Under the pieces are notes generated by a model, which was not told where the DNA came from, made no database searches, and was given only the letters and a program-made list of their open reading frames with translations. Both the position numbers and the translations under genes were made by a program. 64,000 nucleotides of DNA from Trebouxia sp. TZW2008 (Eukaryota > Chlorophyta > Trebouxiophyceae > Trebouxiales > Trebouxiaceae), in NCBI GenBank assembly GCA_002118135.1, contig BDIU01000180.1:1-64000 (forward strand), given 5' to 3'. This document shows, in pieces, positions 35,701 through 46,800 of this stretch (position 1 is the stretch's first letter; every line of letters starts with the position of its first letter).

Positions 35701-38700
35701 GATTGCAGCAGCTTTGCAGCACATGTCAACTGAAGTTGGGCAGGTCTTGGGCTTGTGGAATACAGGAATGGACCCAGTGCGCAGACAACAGGGCGCTACC
35801 TGATGCCAAGGGCGGTTTGATGACAGGTAAGGCAGCCAGCCTTTCAAGTGCTTGAGAAAGATGCTGTGATCTGACTGTTGAGCTTTTGCTCTCCCTCCCC
35901 CGCTGTATGAGCAATACAGCCCAGTCTTGGTCTGTTGCAGGCCCCTCATCTGCATTCCTCACCGTCAAACCCTGCAGCAGCAGTCAGGCTTACATGGCTC
36001 CAGTCAAGTCCTGCTGGCATCATACATCATGCAATGTCTTTGAGACTCTTGAGTTGCGTGGAAATAAGAATATCTCTGACACCATTCACCCCTGAAATGA
36101 TGCATATGCCGCATAATTTTGCACACAGACGGTAAACTTTAGAGTTACTGTTGCAAACCCTGCTGCATCTGTGATCAACTGTGGCCTGAGCTGTAGCTGT
36201 TATGCGATGTCATTGCCGCAGAGATGATTTGAACACAATGAAGCTTGCAAGGGGACCTAGAGTCTTGCTGACAAGATCAGCTGAGGCAACATAGGAGTCA
36301 GAAGGAAAATGTTTTGATCGACTCGCCAACACGACTGTGTGGGTGCATCACACCGACTTGCAGCATTGTGTAGTCCTGCAATGCTGTCACACCTGATCCA
36401 GTGGCTTGATGAAGCGGTCCAGAGGTCTCGCTAGATCCCACTGCTGCTGCTCTTGATGGCTGGCAATGTAATCTAGAGCTTGTGCTTTCTTGATCTCTGT
36501 TGCAGCCTGTGCAGCACTATGGGCTTTGATCAAGCATGTATGAGCTTTGCATGTGAGGACTCATGTCAGGCACCAAGCATGTAATGACTGATGCCAGACT
36601 CAAGGCATGCTTGCTGCAAGCCTTGAGTATTACATATTGGCGCCAACGTGTTGCGTATTTTGTGAATTGCACTGCATCTCAGTGATCCAGACTCTCAAAT
36701 ACTACGTATTGCATATTGCGTATTGGGTATTGAGTATTACGTATGGTGATTCACTGGTATAGAGTGTATAGTCAGTGTAGAGTGATGATGTTGCATGATG
36801 CATGGGATGCTGGCGGGCCACTTTACACAACAGTCAATCACCTTGGTCAAGGAATCAGTTGCCATGTCTCCTTTTGCAATCTCAAGATGCAGCAGGGCCC
36901 TGCAGCCAGCAAGCAACAATCAGACCCCAAAAGTATATGCAGTCACATCTTAATGCATCAAGAATATGCACGGCACATGTGCGCAACACACAGCCTTGTT
37001 TTGTACCACCATTCCTGTGACATGGAAAGCTGCATGCACAATATAAAGCTGTGCACAGAAGACAATTGCATTTCTAGAATCCCTTCAGCTCTGTTGCAGC
37101 GCCAGTCACAGCAAGCTTGGCGCAATCAGGCAAGAGGGAACATGGTTCCTCACATGCAGGCAGTCACAATGCAAAGTGGCCAAAACCCCAGCCAGCAATG
37201 ATTAGGGCCAGAGCCAACCTGAGACGATGCAGTGGGGAGGCGACAGCTGCCAAGGCCTGAGCAGCAGATGTGAAGGCCCTGTTTAGCTGCTTGCTTGGTG
37301 TCTGGCTCAGCAAAGGCAGGGCAGCATTCCATATCAGACGACAGGTGTTGTGTACGGCATCGACATCATGACACCGCACAAATGCCCGCAACACAGACTC
37401 CAGCTTGTCCACAGTGCTCAGGAGCTCAGCAGTGCCCAGAGCAGACTCCTTCTTTCTGCAGCACCAAAGGATGTCCTCTTGAGTCCCACGAACATCTGCT
37501 GACCTAGTCAACAGCATGTATTGCGGCGTGAAACAGAAGTTGCTGCATCACGCGAGATGGTGTGAGACGTTGAATGAAACAGGTAGCAAAGCTTGATGAC
37601 ATCTTCCGTGTATAGCTTGCAAAAGGTTTCAGCCAATGCTGTGAGTACAATTCAGCAATTGAGTAAAGATGCATACACTAAGCAGTAGAGCTGCACAGAT
37701 ACCTTGCAGCACAAAGCTGAGCAACAGTTTGTTGCAGTCGGATGAGATCTGCCCAGGTGCGAGAGCCCATGTCTTGAGAGGCGGCTGCGCGTGATGCGCA
37801 GCTCTCAGCCAAAGGACTCAAGCCCAGCAAAGCCGCAGCCCAACCTACTTGAGCCACAACCTTGAGAATAGTCCCACGCACAGCAACACTTTGACCGGAA
37901 TCACATTGCTCTAGTATCTCCTGCATGCAGCAATGTGTGGCTTTGTCAGGCATGGCCTCAGGTGCTGGTGGGTGCAGTTCACAGACAATGACTTAACGGC
38001 AACCATGAAGTCATCATGGTGGATGCAATGACATCATGAAAGCAGCTTGCAAGAACAAGCTGCAGGGCAATTCTATCTCAAAGCCAACAACAGCATGCAG
38101 GTTGGTTTCCAATTTGCATTCAACAGTTGCGATCTGTGCTGCTCATGTGTTGCACAGCGATCATGCTTGCCCCTTGAATGATGCTTGAGCAAGCAGTTGG
38201 TGCTCTTGATAGATGCATGTATGGTAATGCATTGCTTAGATCCGTCATGCAGTCCCAGAGCTAATCAGCAGTCATTGACAAGAAGACCTCAAAAGACATC
38301 ATGCAACCTTGCGTCATCTGCTATGCAGTGCAAGCAGTTGATGTCATGAATGAAGTCAAGCCTGTGCTGACCTTCAAATGCTCCTGTGCCCCAGCAGCGT
38401 CAGCAACAGAGCCAGAGCGGATAGACTGTACGGCTGCCAGCAGTCCAGCTTGCTGTTCCCGCTGGGCTGCTGCATCAACAGCCTGTCCTCCAGATCCATC
38501 TTTGGCTTTGCTTGCACCTTTGGTGCCTGCTGCTGCTGCAGCTGGTTTGGCTGGCGGCTTAGATTTTGCACCCTTTGGTGCTTTTCCAGAAGCCTGCATA
38601 CGCCAGTAGATTTGTTGGCCGAGACTGATGTGAAGCAAGAAGGTGAGCAGTGACATGCTAAATGTCACATGAGTGGCAGGCAAGTTGATGGCAGGTCTGT

Positions 38701-40122
38701 GCCCTGTCTACAAGATCGCAGGTCATTGTCTGAGGCCTGCACAGCATCGGCATCATGCAGGATATGCTGCATGCCACTTTCTGCCTGCAGCTTGATGCTA
38801 CCACGGACATGAACATCATATGCTGCATGCCGCTTTCCAGCAAAGTGCATGTAACACATCATGCCTGAGCTGGTCAGCAAGTCAGCCTCTGACAAGCAAA
38901 TGATCACATGCACAAAGCCAAACAGAGGATGACACACACCTGCAACAGATGTGCTTGTAGAGTTGAGGTCTCATTCAAAAGACTAGCTGATGATGCGCTT
39001 CTGCTGAGCTGTTGTGCCTCATCCATGCTTTTCATGGCGTCATCTGCTTTCCCAACCTGCAATGACCAACAACGCTTAGCACAGCTTCAAAGGACTCACG
39101 AACATCTGTCACAATGTCAACTTGGCATGAGCAGCACTTCCAGCAGAGTACACCAGATCTGGCCAAGTTTCTCAGTGCCCATGTGAGGAAGAGTGAAGTA
39201 CCTCAAGCTGGGAGAGTGCGAGCTGCAAGAGCAAGGAGGCCAGCCATTCCTGCTGGTCGGGCAGCTTTCTGACAGCATCAACAACAGTCTGCTGTGAAGG
39301 CAGAACATGTGCGCGCAGGCCGTCCCTGTGCAGTACTCTGGCAACGTGCCAGTAGTGAATGCTGCCATTGTACACAAGCCATCCATACCTGCAGCAAACA
39401 TCACCTGATCTCACTTCATCATATGATGCGTGGTAGCAAACAGCACCTGAGTTCAGTTTGCGGCAAAATGTGTTGTAGCAAAGCTAGCTAGCCAGGATTG
39501 TATACCTGGCTTGCTGAGCGGCAGCTTGAATGCCTTTCAAAACGCTGTCAATGGCAGACAATGTGCCTGCTACGAGTTCCTGTCCCTGCGCAAGTGCCAG
39601 CAGAGGTCTTCTCTTACCAAGCCTCCTTAGTCTGCTTTGACTGAAAAGTGCTGCAGTGAAGGGTAAGCATGATGATGCAAAGCACCTTGCAGCTACAAGA
39701 TGTCTGTGATTTGATCTGACCGAGTGTAAAGTTGGCTCTACAGAAGTACTGATCCCGCAAGTCTGCCTTGCCTCTGCAACATACTAGCCAACATAAGTCT
39801 GTTGTCAAGCAGCAGCTCAAATGAACAACTCCAACGGCAACTCACGCTACGGCTGCGAAGTAAAGATCCAGCAGATGAGTACCCCTGGTTGCGTCCCCTG
39901 CCTGTCGGCACAAACGAGACTTGAGATCAAGGTGTTGCAAGATCAACTGATCTGCGAAATTTAGGTCATTTGCGCCATTACCTTGACTGCGGCCTCTGCG
40001 TGGAACACCAGATCTGGGACGACGAGATTGCTGTACGTGCCCGCGGTAGTTGCCACGTTGCGGTTGTCGGCCTGGCCCAAACTATGTGTTGAAGGGGCTG
40101 GGGCCCTCGCTTGCTTCAACAT
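17800..40122 (-). CDS. CFAP46: CFAP46 (FAP46), ciliary central-pair protein
   Basis: CFAP46 is a very large TPR-rich protein of the C1d projection of the motile-cilium central pair, where it helps control beat waveform and calcium response. The start is MLKQARAPAPSTHSLG at 40122 and the stop (TAA) follows VIYGLIAHKAVLK at 17800. Landmarks in family order are AGDATRGTHLLDLYF (39.9 kb), RYGWLVYNGSIHYWHVARVL (39.4 kb), CRLIWNAALPLLSQTPSKQL (37.4 kb), LLHLEIAKGDMATDS (36.9 kb), several TPR-like helical exons (35.6-20.3 kb), SYIVDPCCEH, then AGLLYCGPGGFLNCVPA and VLLLLDAHLADLPFEWLPQL with VRDFSLHVQYSRA (19.1-18.4 kb). Ala/Pro/Lys-rich linkers interrupt it (for example 38.5 and 18.7 kb). At least 40 exons; most joints are supported by phase, some are not resolved. 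Several exons carry tandem copies in their introns. It is divergent from psbO. Its apparent completeness argues for motile cilia. Confidence 0.85.
19910..20445 (-). repeat. Three copies of a CFAP46 exon end
   Basis: The functional exon (20599-20302) ends with MPASLHIVCLHLSQDGQVLY, then ALKGQQAG and KGKPGKQG|GTGAAG. Copies follow at about 20240-20118 (LHIVCLHVRQDGQVLHCTAL, still open) and about 20070-19919 (frameshifted). Both keep the GGC-AA-CAAG|GTGA donor. Confidence 0.85.
21640..22190 (-). repeat. Five tandem units of a CFAP46 exon/intron junction
   Basis: The unit is about 124 bases. On the plus strand it contains 'actcaccttgg(c)cgc(a)tcatgagctt', then 'aggctgctgg(t)tgggccatgc'. On the minus strand each unit encodes SHAWPSQQP-x-A and then an AHDAAK|GTGAGT donor. 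The unit nearest 22090 looks like the functional exon end; the others show internal indels. Confidence 0.85.
23152..23235 (+). repeat. Dispersed repeat family R1 (copy b)
   Basis: It reads 'gctagacaggctcagcagac', then 'ccagctaggtacgtactgga' and 'acctgtctccaaccagttcg'. It is one of the best-preserved copies and lies in a CFAP46 intron. Confidence 0.7.
24590..25090 (-). repeat. Three open tandem copies of a CFAP46 exon
   Basis: Copies on the minus strand start at about 25068, 24937 and 24713, each after a gcttgcag acceptor. They read DQPAIAQEAKAAAAALHTQR, DRPAIAQYARVAAAALHIQL and DRPAIAQEAKAAAATLYIQL, each followed by GW(Q/V/L)HLQKQQQEP. None is interrupted by a stop over this stretch. Only the last continues into the longer exon (PNDDKLTAAVQPNAALQC). 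Confidence 0.88.
26637..26725 (-). repeat. Dispersed repeat family R1 (copy c)
   Basis: It reads 'ggttggagacacttgattgc', then 'tccagtacgtacc' and 'gggcctgctgagcctg', with an ATG-AAATGAAT end. It is inverted relative to copy b and lies in a CFAP46 intron. Confidence 0.65.
28075..28206. repeat. Tandem duplication in a CFAP46 intron
   Basis: A unit of about 64 bases ('cagcaaagc(c/a)gaatacacatg' then 'gatgactgaggca(a)agcatag') occurs twice in a row with few differences. It shows no coding potential. Confidence 0.75.
31195..31662 (-). repeat. Duplicated CFAP46 exon (two copies, one truncated)
   Basis: The upstream copy starts at 31659 and reads AVMRINEGSLAAQMPHAQLQ, then LRKICQGHLLDAARLVSFAA. 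The downstream copy (31467-31195) reads AVLKLNEGSLAAQTPQTHLQ, then LRKVCQGHLLAAARLASFAA, and continues to a good donor. The upstream copy loses similarity after QGELL near 31520. Both have a TGCAG acceptor. Confidence 0.9.
36695..36750. repeat. Degenerate GTATTG hexanucleotide tract
   Basis: An imperfect run of GTATT(A/G), GCATATT and GCGTATT units ('tattgcatattgcgtattgg') lies in a CFAP46 intron. Confidence 0.7.
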
Positions 40123-40818
40123 GTTGAAATGCAAGCAATGGATAGATGCAGCTACGCGTTACACAGTGTACCGAGCCATTGAGTGGCTGAAGTGCTGCCG
40201 TCAGAGCTCACCCCAATGATTGACTTGCTTGCAGGAAGCAAGCCTGAACCTCACGCCAGGCGTCATGCGCCCTCCGTGCGACATCTCGATTACAGGGCAC
40301 AGCAGCTTGACCTGATCATTGCAGCCCTAAACCATGCTTATACAGCACTGCTGTGTGGATCAAGGCTGTGTTGGTCGGATTTGATGTATCCTGTGGCTCT
40401 GGAGACAATTGAGGCAAAGCATCAGAGAGCTTAGAGCATACATGCTTAGTGCACAATGTGTGACAGTCTGGGCATATGCATATGGCCTCGATGTTGCGAA
40501 ACGATTGCAACAGCGACCTTGACATGATGTAATTGCCCCACACAGTTCAAGCTCGCTTACAACAGATTGAACCAAACTACACGTTTGAAGGACTGACCAG
40601 TTGCCGCAATCACTCTCAGCCTATGGTTTCGGAGCATCTTAGGTTGGAAATATAAATCGGCAGTCGCTACTGGAAAACCTTATCTGCTGATTGGTTCAGT
40701 ATCAGCGAAAATCCCTAATAGAAGACGCAGGGATCTGCAGAGGCTTGCTCCTTGCTGCGCTCAGACACGCGGACTTTGCCTTTGTTGCTTGATTGTGTCA
40801 AGTAAACAGCTTAGCAAT
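40123..40818. promoter_or_regulatory. Divergent promoter region, CFAP46 and psbO
   Basis: These 696 bases separate the two starts. A TATAAAT box sits at 40651-40657 on the plus strand, 162 bases before the psbO ATG, and fits a psbO core promoter with a 5' untranslated region of about 130 bases. A plus-strand open frame of 83 codons (40183-40434) has no recognisable family and is not called a gene. Confidence 0.55.
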
Positions 40819-42855
40819 GCAGACTGCTTTGATGTCCTCAGGCCAGACCGCCAAGGTCGGTCTGAAGCCAACATCAGCTGTCAAGTCCCTTGCACCTGTC
40901 ACGAGGCCCGCTCGGTGTGTTCTTGATCGCGCTGCCGAATCTTCCACCTGTACCTCGAAGGACTTTATAGCGATAATAGCGTGGTTCGCAGGTCGCAGAG
41001 GCAGGTCAGATGTCAGGCAAACCTGAAGCAGTTCGCACAGAACGCCGGCAAGGCTGTCGCAACTGCGGGAGCTGCTCTGATGATGGCAGGGGTAAGTTTG
41101 CACAGCCTTTTCTGCCAGTCATTTGCCGTACAGATCGCAGACACAACAGTGCTGACGAGGTGGGACAGCAAACAGCATGACGTGCTTGCTGCAGTCCGCC
41201 AGCGCTTTGACATACGACGAGCTGCAAGGGCTGACATACTTGCAAGTCAAGGGCAGCGGTATCGCAAACACATGCCCCGTCATTGAGGGTGGCTCTTCCA
41301 ACTTGAAAGACTTGAAACCCGCTTCATACAAGATCAGCAAGTTCTGCATGGAGCCAACAGCGTTCAAGGTTAAGGAAGAGTCTCAATTCGCCAACAAGCC
41401 AGCTGAGTTCGTCAAGACGAAGCTGATGACCCGTCTGACATACACCCTGGACGAGGTATTGGTCGACCTTGCAGCTGGCTCTACTTTTCCTGCTCACTTC
41501 CATTCACGTCAGCTTGGGAACTAAGACTTCCAATCAAATCAGCTTGAATACCAAGATTTCCACCCAAACCAGCTTGGCCTTCAGGCCATGGTTCAGCTGC
41601 AAGCTGGAGTCATCACTCCATTCATTTCCATGCATATTAGGTTCCATGACCCAGCTAGATGCATACAGAAGCCCTGAACTGCCTCTAAAACACGTCTGTC
41701 CATTTTGTGCTGATGTACATGATCTATCAGTCCACTCCAATCTCTACCCACAACTGTTTGCCAAGTGTACCTATGATACCTTGTGGCACTAAGCCTGCTC
41801 AAGAGACCAAACAAATTCTGAACAAGCTGGGCTGCATATGGAGATGAATGGCACCTTGAAGGTCGACAACTGCATAAGTGACCAAACAAACACTTCAAAG
41901 AGTAGTCTGTCACGTTGTAAGCTGGGCTGCATGCGCAGATGAGCGGCACCTTCAAGGTTGACAGCAGCGGCAAGGTTGAGTTCCAGGAAGAGGACGGCAT
42001 TGACTACGCCCCAGTCACAGTTCAGTTGCCAGGCGGTGAGAGAGTGCCCTTCTTGTTCACAGTGAAGGAGCTGAATGCCAAGGGTGCCTTGGACGGCTTT
42101 GGTGGTGACTTCACAGTCCCATCATACCGTGGATCATCCTTCCTTGACCCCAAGGTACGTGATGTATTCAGGCATTGATGCATTCTAGACATATGCGAGG
42201 GGGGCTCAGTAGACCCAGCTAGGTATATACTGGATGGAGTAATTAACTGTCTCCAACCAGTTTGGTACGTGATGGCGTTCATGTCAATGTTTATTGTTGC
42301 AATCTTGTTGAAGCCTGAAGCATCAGGCATGATTGCTTCAGCAGCAGTGACAGTCAATTCAGCTGGCATCAGTGCAAGTGTTGCATAGATTTTGCAGCTT
42401 ACTTCCAGTCCTCTACCTACAGCATCACTGCAGCAATAGCAGCTCTTGTGTTTTGTCTACAACAACATCAAAAGCTTGATGCCCCACACAGCATACAGCA
42501 AAGGCTACTCAAGATTTGTACTCATCTCAACGGGCAGCAATACAGTCGATTCTGCATATCGTGCTGAGAACATGCTGTCATTGGTGTTGTTCAGGGCCGT
42601 GGTGGTTCCACTGGTTACGACAATGCTGTTGCCCTGCCAGCCCGGTCAGACTCTGATGAATTGGCAAAGGAGAACACCAAGAGCACAATTGCATTGAGAG
42701 GTCAGGCAGTGTTCTCAGTTGCCAAGATTGACACTGAGACCAACGAGATTGCTGGAGTGTTTGAGTCAATTCAGCCATCAGACACAGACTTGGGTTCAAA
42801 AGCACCCAAGGACATCAAGATCACCGGCTTGTGGTATGGACAGCTTAACCAGTAG
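40819..42855 (+). CDS. psbO: PsbO, 33-kDa oxygen-evolving complex protein
   Basis: PsbO is the extrinsic lumenal subunit of photosystem II that stabilises the manganese cluster. The five exons are 40819-40914, 40992-41091, 41195-41455, 41939-42154 and 42595-42855 (TAG), with consistent phases. Exons 1-2 encode a bipartite transit peptide (Ser/Thr/Lys-rich start, then a hydrophobic thylakoid signal ending SASA), and the mature protein begins [20 protein letters not shown]. Other signatures are [51 protein letters not shown] and [11 protein letters not shown], ending [11 protein letters not shown]. The two disulphide cysteines (NTCPVI and SKFCMEP) are present. A decayed copy of the exon 4 start lies in intron 3, and an R1 repeat lies in intron 4. 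Confidence 0.97.
41795..41875 (+). repeat. Decayed copy of psbO exon 4 start
   Basis: The segment 'aagctgggctgcat' + 'gagatgaatggcaccttgaa' parallels the real intron end and exon start (41920-41965; ATGAGCGGCACCTTCAAG). The preceding intron stretch ('gaccaaacaaa') is also repeated. The acceptor CAG has become GAG. Confidence 0.8.
42190..42268 (+). repeat. Dispersed repeat family R1 (copy d)
   Basis: It reads 'ggctcagtagacccagctag', then 'taactgtctccaaccagttt', and lies in psbO intron 4. Confidence 0.65.
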
Positions 42856-43853
42856 ACAGCCCTCCCTACCCATATGGCAGACTGCCAGCTTGTAATTCTA
42901 CAGATCGGGTTTTGCTGAGAGCAGCAGCCGGTATTGTTCTGCCAGCTGTGTTTTTGCACATGTTGCTAGCTTGAGCAACAGCAGGGTATCTGCAGCACTG
43001 TTCTGTTGTTGGCTCACGCGCTGCTGTCCTGTCATGTTTGCTGTAGCTGCATGTGAATTTTGCTTATGTATGAACATGCTAGTCGAGACAATCAAAGTAG
43101 ACTCACTGTAAACCTCTAGGCCAGGCTGTTATTCTCCAAAACTGAACGAGCGGTCATGCTGACGGGGTAAGTGCAACATGGCATGAGGTTATGTGCATGA
43201 TCTGAGCACTGTGCATGTGTGTTGCTGCGTGAGCAGCCCCAGAGAACCCTGAAGGCATCATAGCTCACAGGCCGAGCATTGCCAACACCTACTTCAGATC
43301 ACAAATAATGACCATGGTGCGCCAGTATCATGCTGCATCACATGCGCTGTCTTGGCTTCAATAGCTGTAGATATGACAAAAGATCACGGCAAACCACTGT
43401 GTGACCAGTGTAATACATGAATTTGAACACTAGCACAAGCGACACATCAGTGTTCCGTCAAATATGACTTGGGACATATGCGGTGTCAGCAGCAGCTCCA
43501 GATCTGAGTCATTGCAATTTCAATTGATCACATTACAGAGTGCGACAGGTCATAGTTGGGCGCCTGCGATGTCGTTTGCATGCACAGCCCACTTAGCAGG
43601 ATTGCTCTGGGGCAACCTACCTCCAGTCACCTGTGCAACAGCATGTCTTTCATGAGTCATAGTAACTACTGGTAGACACATGTCAGTTGACAATCTGCAA
43701 ACTGCGCTGCATAACAGGACAAGACATGCACTGATCTTGCACAGGGCAAATGGTCTGCAAGCAGCTGACAGCAAACAACAGCTTTCTCAGATGAGCTCAG
43801 CATGCTCAGGCAGGGTGTGCATGTCTTGCTGAAGTCTGGCTTGTCACCTGTGC
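42856..43853. other. psbO 3' region and unresolved end of the coiled-coil gene
   Basis: The psbO 3' untranslated region occupies the first few hundred bases. The terminal exon of the minus-strand coiled-coil gene should lie between about 43300 and 43850, but no frame stood out. Confidence 0.35.
43107..43111 (+). terminator. TGTAA poly(A) signal, psbO
   Basis: TGTAA lies about 250 bases after the psbO stop. An earlier TGTAA at 42891-42895 is only 36 bases after the stop and less likely to be the main site. Confidence 0.45.
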
Positions 43854-46800
43854 TTTGGCAATAGCATGACCCCGTTCTACAGTCCTTTGAGGTGACACAG
43901 TTGGTGACAGATCCTGCAGCAGGGCATCGTGCATGGTGAAGGTCAAGCCTGATCCAATGACACTGCTCACAGCAGCAGCATCAGCAGCATCATCTGGCTT
44001 GAGTCTCAGGCACTGCAGCTTGCTATCAAGGCTGCACATTCTGTCTGCGATAAGATCTGACGCTCAAGCTTCAGCTGTGGAATTTTGCTGTGTGGACACT
44101 GAACAATTTGGCCACAGCAATCAAAGAACCATGCAGGCATGTGTTGCATTGACACTCAGGCCTCTTGTCAGGCCATGACGGCTGTGACCTAGCCATACGC
44201 AACACTCGACTGTAATGACAACAAGTGTCAAGCGCCATGTAACAGGGTAACGGCATCAAGCCAGGCTTGCTCACTTGGGTCTGGGCTAGCGCAGTGTGTT
44301 GGTAGGTGGTGTTGCCTCCAGGTGATGACAGCACGCTGTCTATGCTGGACCTCAAGTGGGCTTCTGATCCTACCTGTCAGTCAAATCACAGTCAACTTGC
44401 CAGTTTAAGCTGCAACCACATCAGACTCAAAGTCACCAGCTGAGGCGTATGACAGCTCGCAATTCTGAGTTGGGTCTTGCAAACACTGCAGCAAATGCAC
44501 ATGTTGCTTCATCACACTGCATGCTGCTGGTGTGCGAGTGCAGCAGCAACTGATCCCATCTTTTGACGAGGTCGAGTTCATCAATCACAATGCTATAGCA
44601 ACACGCAGTAGTTGCACAAGCATGTCTGCAGCCAAAAACATGGGTGAGATTTGAGGCCCTAACAAGAAGCAGGATGATGCAGAAGGATGCAGCAAAAATA
44701 GACTGATGCAGAAGGGTGCAGATCGAACAAGGCATGACACTTGGGAAGGCTGCAAACTGATGCAATTGGTTGCAGGGTTGAAAATGTCGTACAGCTCAGA
44801 AGAGTGCTACCTGCACTCTGAGACCAACACTGCCGTCTATAGCCCCATGCAGCTGCTGCTGCTCCTGGCTGGTAGCAGCTGTCACATTTCTCATCTGCTG
44901 CTCTGCTGCTGCCTGCCGTTGAGCAGCTGCATAGCACAGTATGTTCAGCTGATGATACTGATCCATAGTATCATCATTATAGCAGTCACAACTGCGTGAC
45001 AGTGATGATAAAAGTGCCATCTACAGCCCCATGCAGCTGCTGCTGCTCCTGGCTGGTAGCAGCTGTCACATCTCCCATCTGCTGCTCTGCTGCTGCCTGC
45101 CTTTGAGCAGCTGCACAGCATAATATAATAGCAATGACGACAGATGCCACGCCCTGGCGCAGATGCTGGTTTGTGTGATGCACAGCATGCAAGATGGCAT
45201 TCAGCATGCTTGCAACAGCATTTACACATTGTCATGGCAGTGCCATTAGCAACCCCACGGTGTCAGGTCAGAACGCACAGCTATTGGCTCATCAGACCGC
45301 AGCGCTCAAATCATTGGGGTTGATGCTGCTGCAATGATGAGGGCTGTGACCACCTTGTGATCATGCTCAAGGCTTTTGTTTCAACCACTACCCTTTGTTT
45401 CCAAAGTAGATGGTCATCCCTTTGTTGAACACTAGCTATGTCCAAGAGCATGAGTGCTTTGGGCAACAAAAGATCTCTCATGATGACTACTATGCTGAAG
45501 CCTGTAAGCTTCTTGACAAAATGATAAAGGCTGAAGCCCACATGTCAATATGCGCCATACCTTTCAGCAAGGCTGTGTTTGCTGCCTGTAACCTCGCCCA
45601 GATCTGCTGCTGCTGTGCAGAAGCTGTCCTAACAGGTGTCGCTGTCATGACATCGGCCCTTCTGCCTCTTGGGCTCTGAGGGCTGTCTGCATCAGCCCTG
45701 AGGGCTGTTGGGCTCTGAGGGCTGTCTGCTGCAGCCCTCTTGCCACTTAGGCTTGCAGGGCTGTTTGCATCAGCCCATCTGCCAGTGCCAGTCGGGCTTG
45801 CAGGGCTGTCTGGAACAGCCCCATGTGTCACATGAGACATTCTGCCTGGGATCTCTGCAATAGCCCCACTGGTCACCCTGGCACGGCTCTCTGCTGCAGC
45901 CCTGTCACCAGTGGGACTTGCAGGGCAGTTTGCAATAGCCTCGCTTGCCACATGTGCGAGCCTTATTGGGCTCTCAGTAACAGCCCTGCTTGTAGCATAT
46001 GTTGGACTTGCAGGGCTGTCTGCCATCGCCCCACTTGTTACATGTGCCAGCCTGCCAGGGCTGGTGACAACAGCGTCATCTGTTGCAACAGATCCCACGT
46101 GCAAGCCTACAGCACTTTCAGCAAGTGGAGCTGCCTGTCTTGGTCCAGGAAGACTAGCAGGACCTGCTGAATGCAGATGTACTGAAGCTCTGTCTGTAGC
46201 CCTGTCTATGCCTGCAACTGCCTGTTGCAAATGTGCTGCGTCTGAGCCACTACTCCCCGTGTACACAGCTTCACCAACAGCAGCAAGAAAAGCAGGAGCT
46301 GCATCTGACTGTTGCAAGTATGCTGTGTTTGAAGCATCATGGCGGCTTAGCAATACCTGGTGCTGGCGGGGCTGTGCAGCAGCAACAGTATCAGCTGCAT
46401 TTGCTTGTTGCAAGCGTGTTGTGGTTGAGCCATTACGCTGGTTTTCTGCTGCCTGAGAGCGCCGTACAGATTCACCAGCAGCACCACTAGCATCAGCTGC
46501 ATCTGCTTGTTGCAGGCGTGCTGTGGTTGAGACACTGTGCTGGCTCTGCACTGCCTGTGAGCTCTGCACAGCTTCAGCAGCATCAGCAGTTGTTGCTGCT
46601 GCCACAGGTCTTTGCAATTGTGCTGTGGTCAAGCCATTGTGCCGGCCTTGCAGTGCCTGAGAGCTCTGCACAGCTTCACCAGCAGCAGCACCACTAGCAG
46701 CAGCTGCTGCCACAGGTCTTTGCAAGCTGTAAGAGGCAGTGTAAGCAGAGCTCTTGCTTCGCACATCTGCTTGGACAGGGCTGGCTGTTAGCGAACCCCC

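Larger units (their letters stand above)
29100..40122 (-). other. CFAP46 exon map, N-terminal half
   Basis: Exons read from the start: 40122-39982, 39901-39846, 39773-39686, 39585-39506, 39388-39202, 39056-38940, 38593-38372, 37920-37703, 37455-37219, 36899-36842, 36506-36393, 35971-35800, 35601-35414, 35101-34940, 34692-34392, 34088-33831, about 33388-33230, about 32823-32647, 32199-32065, about 31952-31803, 31467-31195, 30952-30827, about 30356-30200, about 29840-29697 and about 29262-29105. The first five and the 34692/34088 pair join with checked phases. In exon 2 several AG sites lie in frame; the one used here (cgacag) gives the best match to the family. Confidence 0.7.

Noticed and set aside
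40183..40434. Possible small plus-strand gene of 83 codons between CFAP46 and psbO
   Set aside because: It has no family, splice or promoter support; its position upstream of psbO fits promoter or untranslated sequence better.
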